Shown piece by piece: positions 9,216-20,330 of a stretch of DNA of 64,000 bases; position 1 is the first letter of the stretch; the number at the start of each line of letters is the position of its first letter. Position numbers and translations under genes: made by a program. Origin of the DNA: Lysobacter sp. ISL-50. Lineage in GTDB: Bacteria; Pseudomonadota; Gammaproteobacteria; Xanthomonadales; Xanthomonadaceae. A model generated the notes under the pieces. The model saw only the letters and a list, made by a program, of their open reading frames with translations. It ran no database searches and was not told the origin of the DNA. The stretch covers positions 144,228 to 208,227 of the forward strand of contig NZ_JAGGRI010000004.1 of the NCBI RefSeq assembly GCF_018612875.1, read 5' to 3'.

Positions 9216-10550
9216 ATGAAGCGTCCGCTGTCCGTCGCGTTGCGTTGCGCCCTGAGTTTCAGCGTCCTCGCCGCCCTGCCGCTGGCCGCCGCCGCGCAAT
9301 CGGGCGAACGCCCCGAGGTCGCCTCGGCCGCGGCCAAGGTCAAGGCCGACGTGGTCACCTGGCGCCGCGACTTCCACGAGCATCCGGAGCTGTCCAACCG
9401 CGAGGAACGCACCTCGGCCAAGGTCGTCGAGCATCTGCGCAAGCTCGGCCTGAAGCCGCGCACCGGCATCGCCCGCCACGGCGTGGTCGCGATCATCGAA
9501 GGCGGCAAGCCCGGCCCGAAGATCGCCCTGCGCGCCGACATGGATGCGCTGCCGGTGACCGAGCAGGTCGATCTGCCGTTCGCGTCCAAGGCCACCGCGA
9601 CCTTTCGCGGCGAAACCGTCGGCGTCATGCACGCCTGCGGCCACGACGCCCACACCAGCATCCTGCTCGGCATCGCCGACGCGCTGGTGGCGATGAAGAA
9701 GGACCTGCCGGGCCAGGTCATGCTGGTGTTCCAGCCGGCCGAGGAAGGCGCGCCGGCCAACGAGGAAGGCGGCGCCTCGCTGATGCTCAAGGACGGGCTG
9801 TTCAAGGACTACAAGCCCGAGGCCATGTTCGGCCTGCACGTGTTCTCGACCCTGCCGGCCGGCCAGCTCGGCGTGCGCCAGGGGCCGCTGATGGCGGCGT
9901 CGGATCGTTTCAGCATCAAGATCAAGGGCCGCCAGACCCACGGCTCGGCGCCGTGGGCCGGCGTGGACCCGATCGTCGCCGCGGCCGACGTGATCGGCAG
10001 CGCGCAGACCATCGTCAGCCGCCGCACCAACATCGCCAAGCTGCCGGCGGTGGTGACCTTCGGCGCGATCAAGGGCGGCATCCGCTACAACATCATTCCC
10101 GACGAAGTGGAGATGGTCGGCACCATCCGCACCTTCGACGAAGGCATGCGCCAGGCGATCTTCAAGGACCTCAAGAACGTCGCCGAGCACGTCAGCCTCG
10201 CCCACGGCGCCCACGCCGAAAGCCAGGTGCCCGATCAGGACGGCAACCCGGTCACCTACAACGATCCGGCGCTGACCGCGCGCATGCTGCCCAGCCTCAA
10301 GGCCGTGGCCGGCGACAAGAACGTAATCGAGATGCCGCTGGTGATGGGCGCGGAGGATTTCTCCTACTACGCCAAGGAAGTGCCGGCGATGTTCTTCTTC
10401 GTCGGCGCGACCGAGCCGGGCGTGGATCCGTCCACGGCGCCCAGCAATCATTCGCCGAAGTTCAAGCTCGATGAGAGCTCGCTGGATGTGGGGCTGCGGG
10501 CGATGCTGCAGGTGACGTTGGATTATTTGAATGGGTCCAAAGCAGGTTGA
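9216..10550 (+). CDS. Secreted M20-family amidohydrolase (second tandem paralogue)
   Basis: 444 residues with a signal peptide (about 1-28, LPLAAAAQS). The same M20D fold as its upstream neighbour is present: RRDFHEHPELSN, ADMDALPVTE, MHACGHDAHTS with metal ligands Cys141 and His143, and QPAEEGAP. The two proteins align throughout, differing mainly in the lid domain and near the C terminus, where this copy has an insert (VPDQDGNPVTYNDP). Both keep all visible metal ligands, so both should be active, perhaps with different substrates. The ATG follows a GGAG site 9 bases upstream. Periplasmic hydrolysis of N-acyl amino acids or related amides is the likely role. Confidence 0.9.
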   Translation: MKRPLSVALRCALSFSVLAALPLAAAAQSGERPEVASAAAKVKADVVTWRRDFHEHPELSNREERTSAKVVEHLRKLGLKPRTGIARHGVVAIIEGGKPGPKIALRADMDALPVTEQVDLPFASKATATFRGETVGVMHACGHDAHTSILLGIADALVAMKKDLPGQVMLVFQPAEEGAPANEEGGASLMLKDGLFKDYKPEAMFGLHVFSTLPAGQLGVRQGPLMAASDRFSIKIKGRQTHGSAPWAGVDPIVAAADVIGSAQTIVSRRTNIAKLPAVVTFGAIKGGIRYNIIPDEVEMVGTIRTFDEGMRQAIFKDLKNVAEHVSLAHGAHAESQVPDQDGNPVTYNDPALTARMLPSLKAVAGDKNVIEMPLVMGAEDFSYYAKEVPAMFFFVGATEPGVDPSTAPSNHSPKFKLDESSLDVGLRAMLQVTLDYLNGSKAG

Positions 10551-10590
10551 GAGGGCCTGGCGTTCTCGAACACCGGCGAACACGAATCTT

Positions 10591-10741
10591 TGCCCCCTTT
10601 GGAAAAGGGGGCGAGCGCCCGGCGAAACCGGCTCAGCTGGACTTGGATCGGAGCGCGGGGGATTTGCTCTTGGCGGTGACACGCTGCGATCGGAACGCAA
10701 AAGCAAATCCCCCCTAGCCCCCCTTTTTCAAAGGGGGGAAC
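10591..10741. repeat. Dispersed hairpin repeat, family A, copy 3
   Basis: Starts TGCCCCCTTTGGAAAAGGGG and ends CCCCCCTTTTTCAAAGGGGG. The interior contains GCGCGGGGGATTTGCTCTTG and AAAAGCAAATCCCCCCTAG. It lies 40 bases after the second amidohydrolase. Confidence 0.85.
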
Positions 10742-10778
10742 TGTTCGACAGCGGCGGGGAAATCGCCGGCGGACACGA

Positions 10779-10841
10779 ATCTTTGCCCGGCGGAACCAGC
10801 TCAGCTGGGTTTAGATCGGAGCGCGGGGGATTTGCTCTTGC
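10779..10841. repeat. Partial duplicate of family A interior
   Basis: CGAATCTTTGCCC.., CGGAACCAGCTCAGCTGG and GATCGGAGCGCGGGGGATTT repeat, with small changes and a deletion, the left half of copy 3 (10583-10673). This looks like a tandem partial duplication of the same element, immediately upstream of queF. Confidence 0.75.
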
Positions 10842-10875
10842 CGATCCCCCCACCCGAAGCAGCTAAAATCGCCCC

Positions 10876-11688
10876 ATGACCACGCATGACCTCCCCCTCG
10901 GCCGCCACGTCGATTACCCGCGCGAGTACGACGCCTCGCTGCTGTTCCCGATCGCCCGCTCGCTCGGCCGCGCTCACATCGGCCTGAGCGACGACGCCCT
11001 GCCGTTCACCGGTTTCGACCGCTGGAACGCTTACGAACTGAGCTGGCTCGATGCCCGCGGCAAGCCGCGCGCGGCCACCGCGACGGTGACGGTGCCGGCC
11101 GGGTCGCCGCACTTGATCGAGTCCAAGTCGCTCAAGCTCTACCTCAACTCGTTCAACTCGACCCGCTTCGACAGCGACGAAATCGTGCGCGCGACCATCG
11201 CCGCCGACCTGTCCGCGGCCGCCGGCGCCCCGGTCGAGGTCGCTTTCGGCCTGCCGTCCATCGGAAATAACGACGGCGCCGAGTCGATCGACGAGCTCGA
11301 CGTGGCCATCGACGACTACGGCCCGCCCAACGCCGGCCACCTGCGCGCCGACCCCGGCGCGATCGTCGAAGAGACCCTGACCAGCGCCCTGCTCAAGTCC
11401 AACTGCCCGGTCACCGGCCAGCCCGACTGGGCCCGCGTGATCGTCGCCTACCGCGGCCCGCGCCTGGATCGCGCCGCGCTGCTGCGCTATCTCATCTCGT
11501 TCCGCGATCACGCCGAATTCCACGAACAATGCGTCGAACGCATCCATTCCGACCTGCAACGCCACGCCCGGCCGCAATGGCTGTCGGTGGAAGCGCGCTA
11601 CACCCGGCGCGGCGGTCTGGACATCAATCCGTGGCGCGGCAGCCACGGCCTGGCGCCGCCGCCGGCGGGTCGCGACGAACGGCAGTAA
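10876..11688 (+). CDS. queF: NADPH-dependent 7-cyano-7-deazaguanine (preQ0) reductase, long form
   Basis: 270 residues, matching the two-domain (YqcD/E. coli) form of QueF. It reduces the nitrile of preQ0 to the amine of preQ1 in queuosine biosynthesis for tRNA wobble modification. Diagnostic features: the substrate/cofactor loop [14 protein letters not shown] (about 81-94), the thioimide-forming Cys177 in [14 protein letters not shown] with Asp184, and the FHEQCVERI segment near 215 with the conserved glutamate. The C-terminal [11 protein letters not shown] is also family-typical. Other que genes are not nearby. No riboswitch was recognised upstream; the leader is a partial family A repeat. 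Confidence 0.96.
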   Translation: MTTHDLPLGRHVDYPREYDASLLFPIARSLGRAHIGLSDDALPFTGFDRWNAYELSWLDARGKPRAATATVTVPAGSPHLIESKSLKLYLNSFNSTRFDSDEIVRATIAADLSAAAGAPVEVAFGLPSIGNNDGAESIDELDVAIDDYGPPNAGHLRADPGAIVEETLTSALLKSNCPVTGQPDWARVIVAYRGPRLDRAALLRYLISFRDHAEFHEQCVERIHSDLQRHARPQWLSVEARYTRRGGLDINPWRGSHGLAPPPAGRDERQ

Positions 11689-11845
11689 TCGCGCTCGCAC
11701 AGGCCCTGCACACGGCTTGTGCCAGGGAGCGGTTCACGGAATTCGCTCATTCAGTTTCGTCATGAAAGTTCACGCGGGCGCTATGTCTTTTTAACAAGCG
11801 CCATGTCATGTTCCGTTCCGCCACTTCGGCAGGAGCCCTCAACCC

Positions 11846-12154
11846 ATGACTACCCCGGACAAGAAAGCCGATTTTTCCGATGTGCAAGGCGGAGCGTCGA
11901 GCACGGACGAGATCAAAGAGAAAGCCGATTTCAGCGACGTGCAAGGCGGCGTGAGCTCGACCGACGAAATTACCGGCGGTGGCGAGCAGACCTACACGGT
12001 CGAGAAGGGCGACACGCTTTCGCATATCGCCAAGCAGTTCTACGGCAAGTCGAGCAAGTGGAACGCGATCTTCGAAGCCAATCGCGACCAGCTCGACGAC
12101 CCCGACAAGATCCAGCCCGGCCAGGTTCTCAAGATTCCCGCCGCCAGCGACTGA
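11846..12154 (+). CDS. LysM-domain protein with duplicated N-terminal motif
   Basis: 102 residues without a signal peptide. Residues 7-23 and 26-42 are an exact-spacing duplication of the motif [17 protein letters not shown]. Residues 50-99 are a LysM domain ([19 protein letters not shown], then [10 protein letters not shown]) resembling the C-terminal part of the E. coli K+-binding protein Kbp/YgaU. An AGGAG lies 12 bases before the ATG. The gene is followed 50 bases later by a lipoprotein gene on the same strand. The lack of an export signal suggests a cytoplasmic or unconventionally exported protein. Function of the N-terminal repeat is unknown. Confidence 0.85.
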   Translation: MTTPDKKADFSDVQGGASSTDEIKEKADFSDVQGGVSSTDEITGGGEQTYTVEKGDTLSHIAKQFYGKSSKWNAIFEANRDQLDDPDKIQPGQVLKIPAASD

Positions 12155-12204
12155 TCGCGCGTGCGTTTCAACATCACCTACTTCGTCTTTTCAGGAGATC
12201 CACC

Positions 12205-12717
12205 ATGCTGATCCGCAATCGCACGCATTACGCCGTCGCTGCCGCCCTGGTCGCCGCGCTGGCGCTGGCCGGCTGCAAGAAGAAGGAAGAGCCGGCTCCC
12301 ACGCCGCCGCCCGCCGCCGAAACCCCGGCTCCGGCGCCCGCCCCGGCCGAGCCCGCTCCGATGCCCGCCGCGACCGCAAGCGTCGCCAGCGTGGACCTGG
12401 GCAGCGCGATCGGCGCCGACAAGAAGGTCTCCGCGGCCGCCGCCTCGTTCAAGCCGAAGGACACGATCTACGCCTCGGTCTCCACCAGCACCTCCGATCC
12501 GGCCGCAACCGTTCCGACCAAGCTCGGCGCCAAGTGGACCTTCCAGGACGGCCAGACCGTTCACGAAGACCCGGCCGCCGACGTGCAGGCCACCAACGGC
12601 GGCGTGACCGAGTTCCACATCAACAGCCCGAAGGGTTTCCCGGAAGGCAAGTACAAGGTCGAAATCACTCAGGACGGCAACGTCGTCCAGACGAAGGAAT
12701 TCGACGTCAAGAAGTAA
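12205..12717 (+). CDS. Predicted lipoprotein with Pro/Ala-rich linker
   Basis: 170 residues. Signal peptide with lipobox ALAGC (Cys24), followed by KKKEE, a Pro/Ala-rich linker (about 30-60) and a small globular domain of about 110 residues with a predicted beta-rich pattern (KDTIYASVST, KLGAKWTFQDGQTVHED, PEGKYKVEITQDG). The last part resembles an Ig-like or carbohydrate-binding-like sandwich ending in EFDVKK, but no named family is certain. A TCAGGAGA ribosome-binding site precedes the ATG. It is followed by a strong terminator. It is probably anchored to the outer membrane's inner face; function unknown. Confidence 0.8.
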   Translation: MLIRNRTHYAVAAALVAALALAGCKKKEEPAPTPPPAAETPAPAPAPAEPAPMPAATASVASVDLGSAIGADKKVSAAAASFKPKDTIYASVSTSTSDPAATVPTKLGAKWTFQDGQTVHEDPAADVQATNGGVTEFHINSPKGFPEGKYKVEITQDGNVVQTKEFDVKK

Positions 12718-12750
12718 GGCTCTCTCCGCCACTATGGGCGGGCAAGCCCA

Positions 12751-12780
12751 GGGCGCGGCTACATGCCGCGCCCTTTTTTT
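12751..12780 (+). terminator. Rho-independent terminator after lipoprotein gene
   Basis: GGGCGCGGC-TACAT-GCCGCGCCC followed directly by seven T. Confidence 0.92.
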
Positions 12781-12842
12781 GTCTGCGTTTCGGGCGCCGC
12801 AACGTCGCTCAATACCCAAGCACATCCCGAACCCCCAAGGCA

Positions 12843-12974
12843 GTTCCCCCCTTTGGAAAAGGGGGGCAGGGGGGATTCAGCTTTTGCTTCGCCGCAAAGC
12901 AAATCCCCCGCGCTCCGCTTTACCCCGCGAAACGAAACCTGCGCCGGGCGCTCGCCCCCTTTTTCAAAGGGGGC
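12843..12974. repeat. Dispersed hairpin repeat, family A, copy 4
   Basis: GTTCCCCCCTTTGGAAAAGG at the left and GCCCCCTTTTTCAAAGGGGG at the right, with inner AGGGGGGATTCAGCTTTTGC and AAGCAAATCCCCCGCGCTCC. It lies between two convergent transcription units. Confidence 0.85.
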
Positions 12975-13004
12975 ATAGTTCGCGCGCCGCCGTCCCCGAC
13001 CACG

Positions 13005-13402
13005 TCACTCCCCCGACGGAAACTCTCCGTCCACATACAGCCATCGCCCCTCGACCCGCTCGAACCGGCTGACCTCATGCAAACGCACCGCCGAACCGCC
13101 GCCGACGCGGTAGCGCGCGACGAACTCGACCACCGCGGCATCGCCCTGAGGCCGTGCGCCCTCACCTGCAACCCCAGCCAACGCACCGCCGGGTCGAAAT
13201 CCAACTGCGCCGGGCAGGTCCGCGGATGCCAGCTGGCCCGCAGATAGTCCGCATCGCCCAGGACATAGGCGCTGTAGCGCGAGCGCATCAGGGCCTCGGC
13301 CGACTCCGCCGCCGCCCCGCCATGCAGCCGCCCGCAACAGGCGGCATAGCGGCGCGACGGGTCGCAGGGACAGGCGGCGGGCGGATCGGTTCGGGCGCTC
13401 AT
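13005..13402 (-). pseudogene. YchJ/UPF0225-like SEC-C zinc protein, broken by a 1-base frameshift
   Basis: The first 84 codons encode a normal YchJ N terminus: an N-terminal zinc-binding [14 protein letters not shown] segment and [18 protein letters not shown]. After residue 84 the frame turns to low-complexity sequence, while the frame one base back continues the family with [33 protein letters not shown] and a stop at 13005. Restoring one C in the run at about 13150 would rejoin the two parts into a protein of about 132 residues. The lesion is in a short homopolymer, so it is either a recent mutation or a sequencing error. Function of intact YchJ is not well established. Confidence 0.8.
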
Positions 13403-13473
13403 GACGGTATTTTCAGCGCAGACACGCCGCTGCGACTACCATGCGCGTCCCCACCCGCTGCCCGAGTCCCGCC

Positions 13474-14181
<708 letters not shown>

Positions 14182-14334
14182 GCGCACTGGCGGGCCGCAA
14201 CATCGGTCGAGTAGGGTTCGCGCACGTTTCGGCCTGCTCGCGATGTTCATAAGCGCGATCGCGGTGGTCAAATACCTGCGACAAAGCTGACCGCCGCCGC
14301 ATCGACGGACACCACGACTTCGGTCCATCGCGCC

Positions 14335-14772
14335 ATGCCCACCCCTCATCCCTGCCTGAGCTGCGGCGCCTGCTGCGCCCACTTCCGCGTCGCCTTCCAC
14401 TGGAGCGAAACCGACGCCTGCGAAGGCGGGATCACGCCGAGCGCGCTGACCGAAACCCTCGACCCGCACCGCGTGGTCATGCGCGGCACCTACGGCGGCC
14501 AGAGCGTGCGCTGCGAGCAACTGCGCGGCGACATCGGCGTGGACGCGCATTGCGGCGTCTACGCGCTGCGGCCGTCTCCGTGCCATGCGCTCAAGCCGGC
14601 GTGGGAAGACGGAACCGCGAGTCCGCAGTGCGACAAGGCGCGGGCGGCGCATGGGATGGCGCCGTTGACGCCGGCTGTCTGGAACTCGCTGAGCGGCGAC
14701 GCGGGCACTGCCGTTGAGATCGCCGCGGCCGCGCGCTTGCCGGACCGGATGCACGATCAGGAAAGTACCTGA
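14335..14772 (+). CDS. YkgJ-family cysteine-cluster protein
   Basis: 145 residues, short soluble protein. Cysteines are arranged as CLSCGACC at residues 7-14, then a Cys near 61 (VRCEQL), one near 73 (AHCGVY) and one near 83 (SPCHAL), ending with a Cys near 98. This is the pattern of the YkgJ/UPF0153 group, which is thought to bind zinc or an Fe-S cluster. The family's YALRPSPCHAL segment is clear. It stands alone, 150 bases after the UPF0149 gene. Function is not established. Confidence 0.85.
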   Translation: MPTPHPCLSCGACCAHFRVAFHWSETDACEGGITPSALTETLDPHRVVMRGTYGGQSVRCEQLRGDIGVDAHCGVYALRPSPCHALKPAWEDGTASPQCDKARAAHGMAPLTPAVWNSLSGDAGTAVEIAAAARLPDRMHDQEST

Positions 14773-15128
14773 AGCCATAGCCAGCGCAGCGTCGATCCGA
14801 ATGCTTCTTCGCCTTCGCGGTGAGCGGTTACCGCCGCTGCCGGTACTCAACGCATTGATCGCGGCGGCGCCTGCACGAGACGCATCGCGTCGTCGCGGTT
14901 GATCGCCGCGGGTGGTTCCACTCCAACGCACGTATCTGCGCTCGGCTCGATGGCTTTCGGCGCGGAACTCATCATTCCACCGCGCCGCCCAGCCTCATAC
15001 CGCCCGGGTCTTTGCCTCGCCCCGTCCGAACCGCGACAATGGCGGGCCGGGTCGCAGCGCCATCGCGTCCCGCAAGGACCCTGCTCCGCCCCGTGCGCCC
15101 GCGCCCGGAGGCCCCACTGGAGATCGTA
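14773..15128. other. Intergenic leader of icd
   Basis: 356 bases with no supported gene. I see no repeat, terminator or convincing promoter hexamers. GGAG lies 8 bases before the icd ATG. Confidence 0.5.
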
Positions 15129-16457
<1,329 letters not shown>

Positions 16458-16482
16458 CCGGGCGCTGGACGATCGAGACAAA

Positions 16483-16516
16483 ACAAAGGGCGCTTCGGCG
16501 CCCTTTGTTTTTTGCG
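16483..16516 (+). terminator. Rho-independent terminator after icd
   Basis: AACAAAGGGCGC-TTC-GGCGCCCTTTGTT followed by a T run, 25 bases after the stop codon. The symmetric A and T tracts could also act on the convergent lipoprotein gene. Confidence 0.92.
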
Positions 16517-16556
16517 GCGATGCGGCGCCGTCACGACCCGATCGACACCGCCCCGG

Positions 16557-16856
16557 TCACATGGTGCGTTTGCACTGATCGAATTCGGCCTGCAAGGTCG
16601 ATTTGAAAATGTCGTCGCTGCCGGATTCCATTTCGGCATTGAGCCGGTTCATATCGTGCTTGGCCGAAGCGGCGCTGGCGAAGCAGGGGCAGAAAGACGC
16701 GATCTGCCGAGCGCTGAGGTTCGTCCGGTTTTGCAGGCGCCGCTCGCAGGCGCGCAGGAACGCGGCCTTGGCGTCCTGCGCGGACGGCGGCGGCGGCTGG
16801 GAACACGCGGTGAGCGCAAGCGCCGCGGCCGCGAATACGATCGAGCGATAGTTCAT
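16557..16856 (-). CDS. Small predicted lipoprotein
   Basis: 99 residues. Signal peptide with lipobox ALTAC (Cys18), followed by SQPPPPS and a short alpha-helical domain of about 75 residues that contains three cysteines (ACERR, SFCPCF) and one near the C terminus (DQCKRTM). Similar small cysteine-containing lipoproteins of unknown role occur in this bacterial family. It lies between convergent icd and the DUF4344-like gene that precedes it on the same strand, 92 bases away, so the two may be co-transcribed. I do not recognise a function. Confidence 0.7.
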   Translation of the reverse strand: MNYRSIVFAAAALALTACSQPPPPSAQDAKAAFLRACERRLQNRTNLSARQIASFCPCFASAASAKHDMNRLNAEMESGSDDIFKSTLQAEFDQCKRTM

Positions 16857-16948
16857 TCTCTACTCCAAGGTGCGGGGGCCGCGGCGTCCGGATTCAGACC
16901 GCGGCGGCGCGAAGCTTACGTCACCGATGCAGTCCGGCGAAGCATCGC

Positions 16949-17962
16949 TCAGCGCGCATCGGCCGCGTTCCGATTCTGCGCCTGCTTGCGTTCGATCTCC
17001 TCGATCCTGGCCTGCTCTTCCTCCGCGCTCATGCGGTGCCTGGGCGCGATGTGCGGCTCGATCAGGCGCATCCAGTTGCGGGTGATCCGCCGGCTTTCTT
17101 GCGCGCACCGCAGCGCGCGCGCCGCGGGCAGGCGGCCGCTGGCGACGATGCTCGGGTACTTGCCCGGGTCGCTGCCGTAGACCATGCACTGCAGGTTGAA
17201 GAAACGCTGCGCGCCGACCGAATGCTCGTCGGCGTAACGGGCCATGTCGTGCTGGCCGTCGTCGGTGATCAGGAAGAAATTCGACGCCAGCTGCAGCTTC
17301 CGCGCGATGTCGCCCCGCGATTCGTCGGTGCTGACGAACGACAGCATCAGCGTGGTCGCCAGCTGGTCCACCGCGTCTTCCTCGCGTCCGGTCGTGGGCA
17401 GGTCGAGCAGATCGACCAGGGCGTGGCCGGTTTCGTGCAGCAGCAGGAAGCGCAGGTTCGCCAGCAGGTAATCGAGCTGGTCGCGGGCGCTGCCGCCGTT
17501 GGCCTGGGCGATCGCCAGGCCCTGGCGCACCAGCAGTTCCAGCATTTCGTAGCACAGGACGATATCGCCCTTGTCGCGGTCGTAGAAGATGTTGACCGTG
17601 TCGCATTGCGCGGCGACGTAGTTGACCGGACGCGGCAGCATCAGCCAACCGTCGAGCTGATCGATCTCGGGCAGTTGCCGCAGCACGTCGATCTTGCGCG
17701 CCATGTCGTACATCGCCAGCAGATCGGGATCGCGCGGCGGCTGGTAGCTGTAGGTGAAGTGAGTGCCGTCGGCTGGTTCGAACGGCATCGTCGCCGCGAC
17801 CGGGGCGATCACGGGGTCCGCTTTGGCGAGATCGACCGGCTTGGGCTGCGCCACGACAGCCGTGGGCGGCGCCTGGGTTCGTTGCCAGATCGTGTAGCCC
17901 CAGATCGAACAGACCGAGATCAGGGCCGCGGCCAGAATGCCGATGAGGATCTTCTGCAGCAT
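16949..17962 (-). CDS. DUF4344-like putative zinc metallopeptidase, membrane-anchored
   Basis: 337 residues. One N-terminal transmembrane helix or uncleaved signal (about 4-26) then a periplasmic domain with the metalloprotease motif HETGH at 176-180 (FLLLHETGHALVDLLDLPTTGREEDAVDQ), where the downstream EEDAVDQ resembles the third-ligand region of this family. The sequence matches the DUF4344 type, known only as a predicted metallopeptidase. The start at 17962 was chosen over a much longer in-frame opening because it begins the hydrophobic segment. It sits head to head with aceK. No substrate can be proposed; the residual catalytic Glu177 is intact. Confidence 0.78.
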   Translation of the reverse strand: MLQKILIGILAAALISVCSIWGYTIWQRTQAPPTAVVAQPKPVDLAKADPVIAPVAATMPFEPADGTHFTYSYQPPRDPDLLAMYDMARKIDVLRQLPEIDQLDGWLMLPRPVNYVAAQCDTVNIFYDRDKGDIVLCYEMLELLVRQGLAIAQANGGSARDQLDYLLANLRFLLLHETGHALVDLLDLPTTGREEDAVDQLATTLMLSFVSTDESRGDIARKLQLASNFFLITDDGQHDMARYADEHSVGAQRFFNLQCMVYGSDPGKYPSIVASGRLPAARALRCAQESRRITRNWMRLIEPHIAPRHRMSAEEEQARIEEIERKQAQNRNAADAR

Positions 17963-18231
17963 GGAATGGCTCTGGTCTGGACTGACGCGGGACAGCGGCC
18001 CCGGCTGCGAGCGCAAAGACACGCGCGACGACTGGCCTCGGCGATGCGGTCCGGGCCATGGCGGCCGGATATGTCCCCATCGGGCCGTTCCTGTCGGCGC
18101 GGGTTGCGTCCTTGCACCTTCGGCCGGATGGTAACGCGATAGTCGCGCGCGCGGCATCGTTTTGGCGCATCGCCACTGCGCGACCGCTTGCACCCGCTGG
18201 ACGCCCCACGCCGCCGCCGTACACTGCGGCC

Positions 18232-19962
18232 ATGTCCGCCGACTCCGCCGCCCTCGCCGAAGCCGTTGCCGTCGCCGGCCAGATCCGCGACGCCTTCGCC
18301 GATTACCACGCCCGCTTCGCCGCGATCACCCGCCGCGCGCAAGGCCGCTTCGAGCGCTGCGACTGGAACGGCGCGCGCGACGACGCGGTCGAACGCATCG
18401 AGCTGTACGACCGTTGCATCGCCGAAGCCAGCGCCGCGCTGGAAGCGCGGCTGGGCGAGCAGGCGCGCGATCGCGCGTTCTGGTCGCAGGTGCATACGGC
18501 CTATGCGCAGGCGGTCGCGCCCTTGCTCGACGGCGAGCTGTACAAGACCTTCTTCAACACGCTTACGCGGCGTTTCTTCAAGACCCGCGGCGTCGATCCG
18601 GCGATGGAATTCGTCGCGCTCGACATCGAGCCGACCGATGCGATCACCCATCCGGTCGCGCGCCACAGCTATGCGGTGTCGGAAGATCGCCTGGTCGAAA
18701 CCTTCATGCGGGTGCTCGACGACTATCCGTTCGCGGTGCCGTACGCGCACCGCACCCGCTGCGCGGCGGGAATCGCGGTGCGGCTGCAGGAGGACTTGCA
18801 GCATTGGGGGCCGCATCCGGTGCGCGCGGTGGAATTGCTCAACACCGTGTTCTATCGCGAGCAGCGCGCGTATCTGATCGGCCGCGTGTTCGGCGAACGC
18901 GCGTTCTCGCCGTGCGTGATCGCCCTGGTCAACGAGGGCGGCGCGCTCAAGGTCGATGCGGTGCTGACCTTGCGCAGCGAAGTCGTGCAGTTGTTCAGTT
19001 ACTCGCGCAGTTATTTCCATGCCGACCTGGGCACGGTCGGCGATGCGGTGGTGTTCCTGCGCACGCTGCTGCCGGGCAAGCCGATCGACGAGCTCTACAC
19101 CGTGCTCGGCCGCGCCAAGCAGGGCAAGACCGAGCGCTACCGCACCTTCTTCCGCCAGTTCGCCGCCCAGCCCGGCGAGCGTCTGGTGCGCGCCGACGGC
19201 GAACGCGGCATGGTCATGGCGGTGTTCACGCTGCCCAGTTACGCGCTGGTGTTCAAGATCATCCGCGATCGTTTCGCTTATCCGAAGGAAGTCGCGCGCG
19301 AGGAGGTCGAGGCCAAGTACTCGCTGGTGTTCCATCACGATCGCGTCGGCCGGCTGGTGGATGCGCAGCCGTTCCGGTTCCTGCGTTTTCCGCGCTCGCG
19401 ATTCGAACCGGATCTGCTCGATGAGTTGCTGAGTACCTGCGCGGGCAGCATCAGTCAGGACGGCGACGATTTGGTATTGCACCTGTGCTATGTCGAGCGG
19501 CGTCTGCGGCCGTTGAATCTGTATGTGCGCGAACAGCCGGCCGAGGCGGCGCGCGCGACGGTGATCGATTACGGTCAGGCGATCCGCGATCTGGCGTTGA
19601 GCAATATTTTTCCGGGCGATTTGCTGTTGAAGAACTTCGGCGTGTCGCGGCACGGGCGCGCGATCTTCTACGACTACGACGAGCTGTGTCTGGTCACCGA
19701 CTGCCGCTTCCGCGCGGTGCCGGCGCCGCGCAATCACGAGGAAGAGATGGAATCGGGCGCGTGGTTCTACGCTCACGGCAACGACGTGTTCCCGGAGCAG
19801 TTCCCGCGTTTTCTGGGTTTGTCGCCGCCGTTGCTGGGCGCGTTGATGCACGCGCACGGCGACATCTTCCGCATGGAGTGGTGGCAGCAGGTGCAGGCGG
19901 GGCTGGCGAGCGGGCAGCGCAACGATGTGGCGCCGTATCCGTCGCAGCGGCGGTTGCCTTGA
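18232..19962 (+). CDS. aceK: Isocitrate dehydrogenase kinase/phosphatase
   Basis: 576 residues, almost exactly the E. coli length (578). AceK phosphorylates and dephosphorylates isocitrate dehydrogenase, so that carbon is sent to the glyoxylate shunt or the TCA cycle. The N-terminal regulatory part ([18 protein letters not shown]) and the C-terminal kinase part ([30 protein letters not shown]) match closely, with the metal-binding FYDYDE segment intact. In E. coli aceK follows aceBA; here the malate synthase and isocitrate lyase genes are not adjacent, but its target icd is 1.8 kb away. The start at 18232 gives the family N terminus. Confidence 0.96.
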   Translation: MSADSAALAEAVAVAGQIRDAFADYHARFAAITRRAQGRFERCDWNGARDDAVERIELYDRCIAEASAALEARLGEQARDRAFWSQVHTAYAQAVAPLLDGELYKTFFNTLTRRFFKTRGVDPAMEFVALDIEPTDAITHPVARHSYAVSEDRLVETFMRVLDDYPFAVPYAHRTRCAAGIAVRLQEDLQHWGPHPVRAVELLNTVFYREQRAYLIGRVFGERAFSPCVIALVNEGGALKVDAVLTLRSEVVQLFSYSRSYFHADLGTVGDAVVFLRTLLPGKPIDELYTVLGRAKQGKTERYRTFFRQFAAQPGERLVRADGERGMVMAVFTLPSYALVFKIIRDRFAYPKEVAREEVEAKYSLVFHHDRVGRLVDAQPFRFLRFPRSRFEPDLLDELLSTCAGSISQDGDDLVLHLCYVERRLRPLNLYVREQPAEAARATVIDYGQAIRDLALSNIFPGDLLLKNFGVSRHGRAIFYDYDELCLVTDCRFRAVPAPRNHEEEMESGAWFYAHGNDVFPEQFPRFLGLSPPLLGALMHAHGDIFRMEWWQQVQAGLASGQRNDVAPYPSQRRLP

Positions 19963-20035
19963 GGGATGGGCGCTGGGCGCGGCGGGCACGAGTTGGCGTG
20001 GGTCGTGTTCGGGATGCTTCGCTTTTTTCGCTCGT

Positions 20036-20302
20036 CATTCCCGCGAACGCGGGCTCCGCTTTACTTCGGCGGAGCCGAATATCCAGGGCCTTTCGTGCGA
20101 GAACGCTTGAAGTCACTGGATTCCCGCCTTCGCGGGAATGACGGGCTGGAAGGATGGCGCTGAAGTCACTGGATTCCCGCCTTCGGGAATGACGGCCTGG
20201 AAGGATGGCGCTGAAGGCTCTGGATTCCCGCATTCGCGGGAATGACGGCCTGGAAAGATGGCGCTGAAGTTTCTGGATTCCCGCATTCGCGGGAATGACG
20301 GC
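20036..20302. repeat. Dispersed 53-bp repeat, family B, four-unit tandem array plus variant
   Basis: GAAGT(C/T/G) marks units at 20109, 20162, 20213 and 20266, with periods of 53, 51 and 53 bases; the third unit is short because CG is missing from its hairpin core. A leading variant (20036-20108) has an extra hairpin, GGCTCCGC..GCGGAGCC, and the spacer CCTTTCGTGCGAGAACGCTT that also occurs at 47238. The array fills most of the 368-bp gap after aceK. Confidence 0.9.
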
Positions 20303-20330
20303 CTGGAGGGATCACACCAAAGCCGAACCC

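Noticed and set aside
7152..10706. 1,184-codon frame antisense to both amidohydrolase genes
   Set aside because: Its length follows from the GC3 bias of the two real genes; it reads through intergenic repeats and has no recognisable domain.
16949..18193. Longer 414-codon form of the DUF4344-like protein
   Set aside because: The first 77 codons are Pro/Arg-rich with no conservation and the hydrophobic N terminus starts at the internal ATG (17962).
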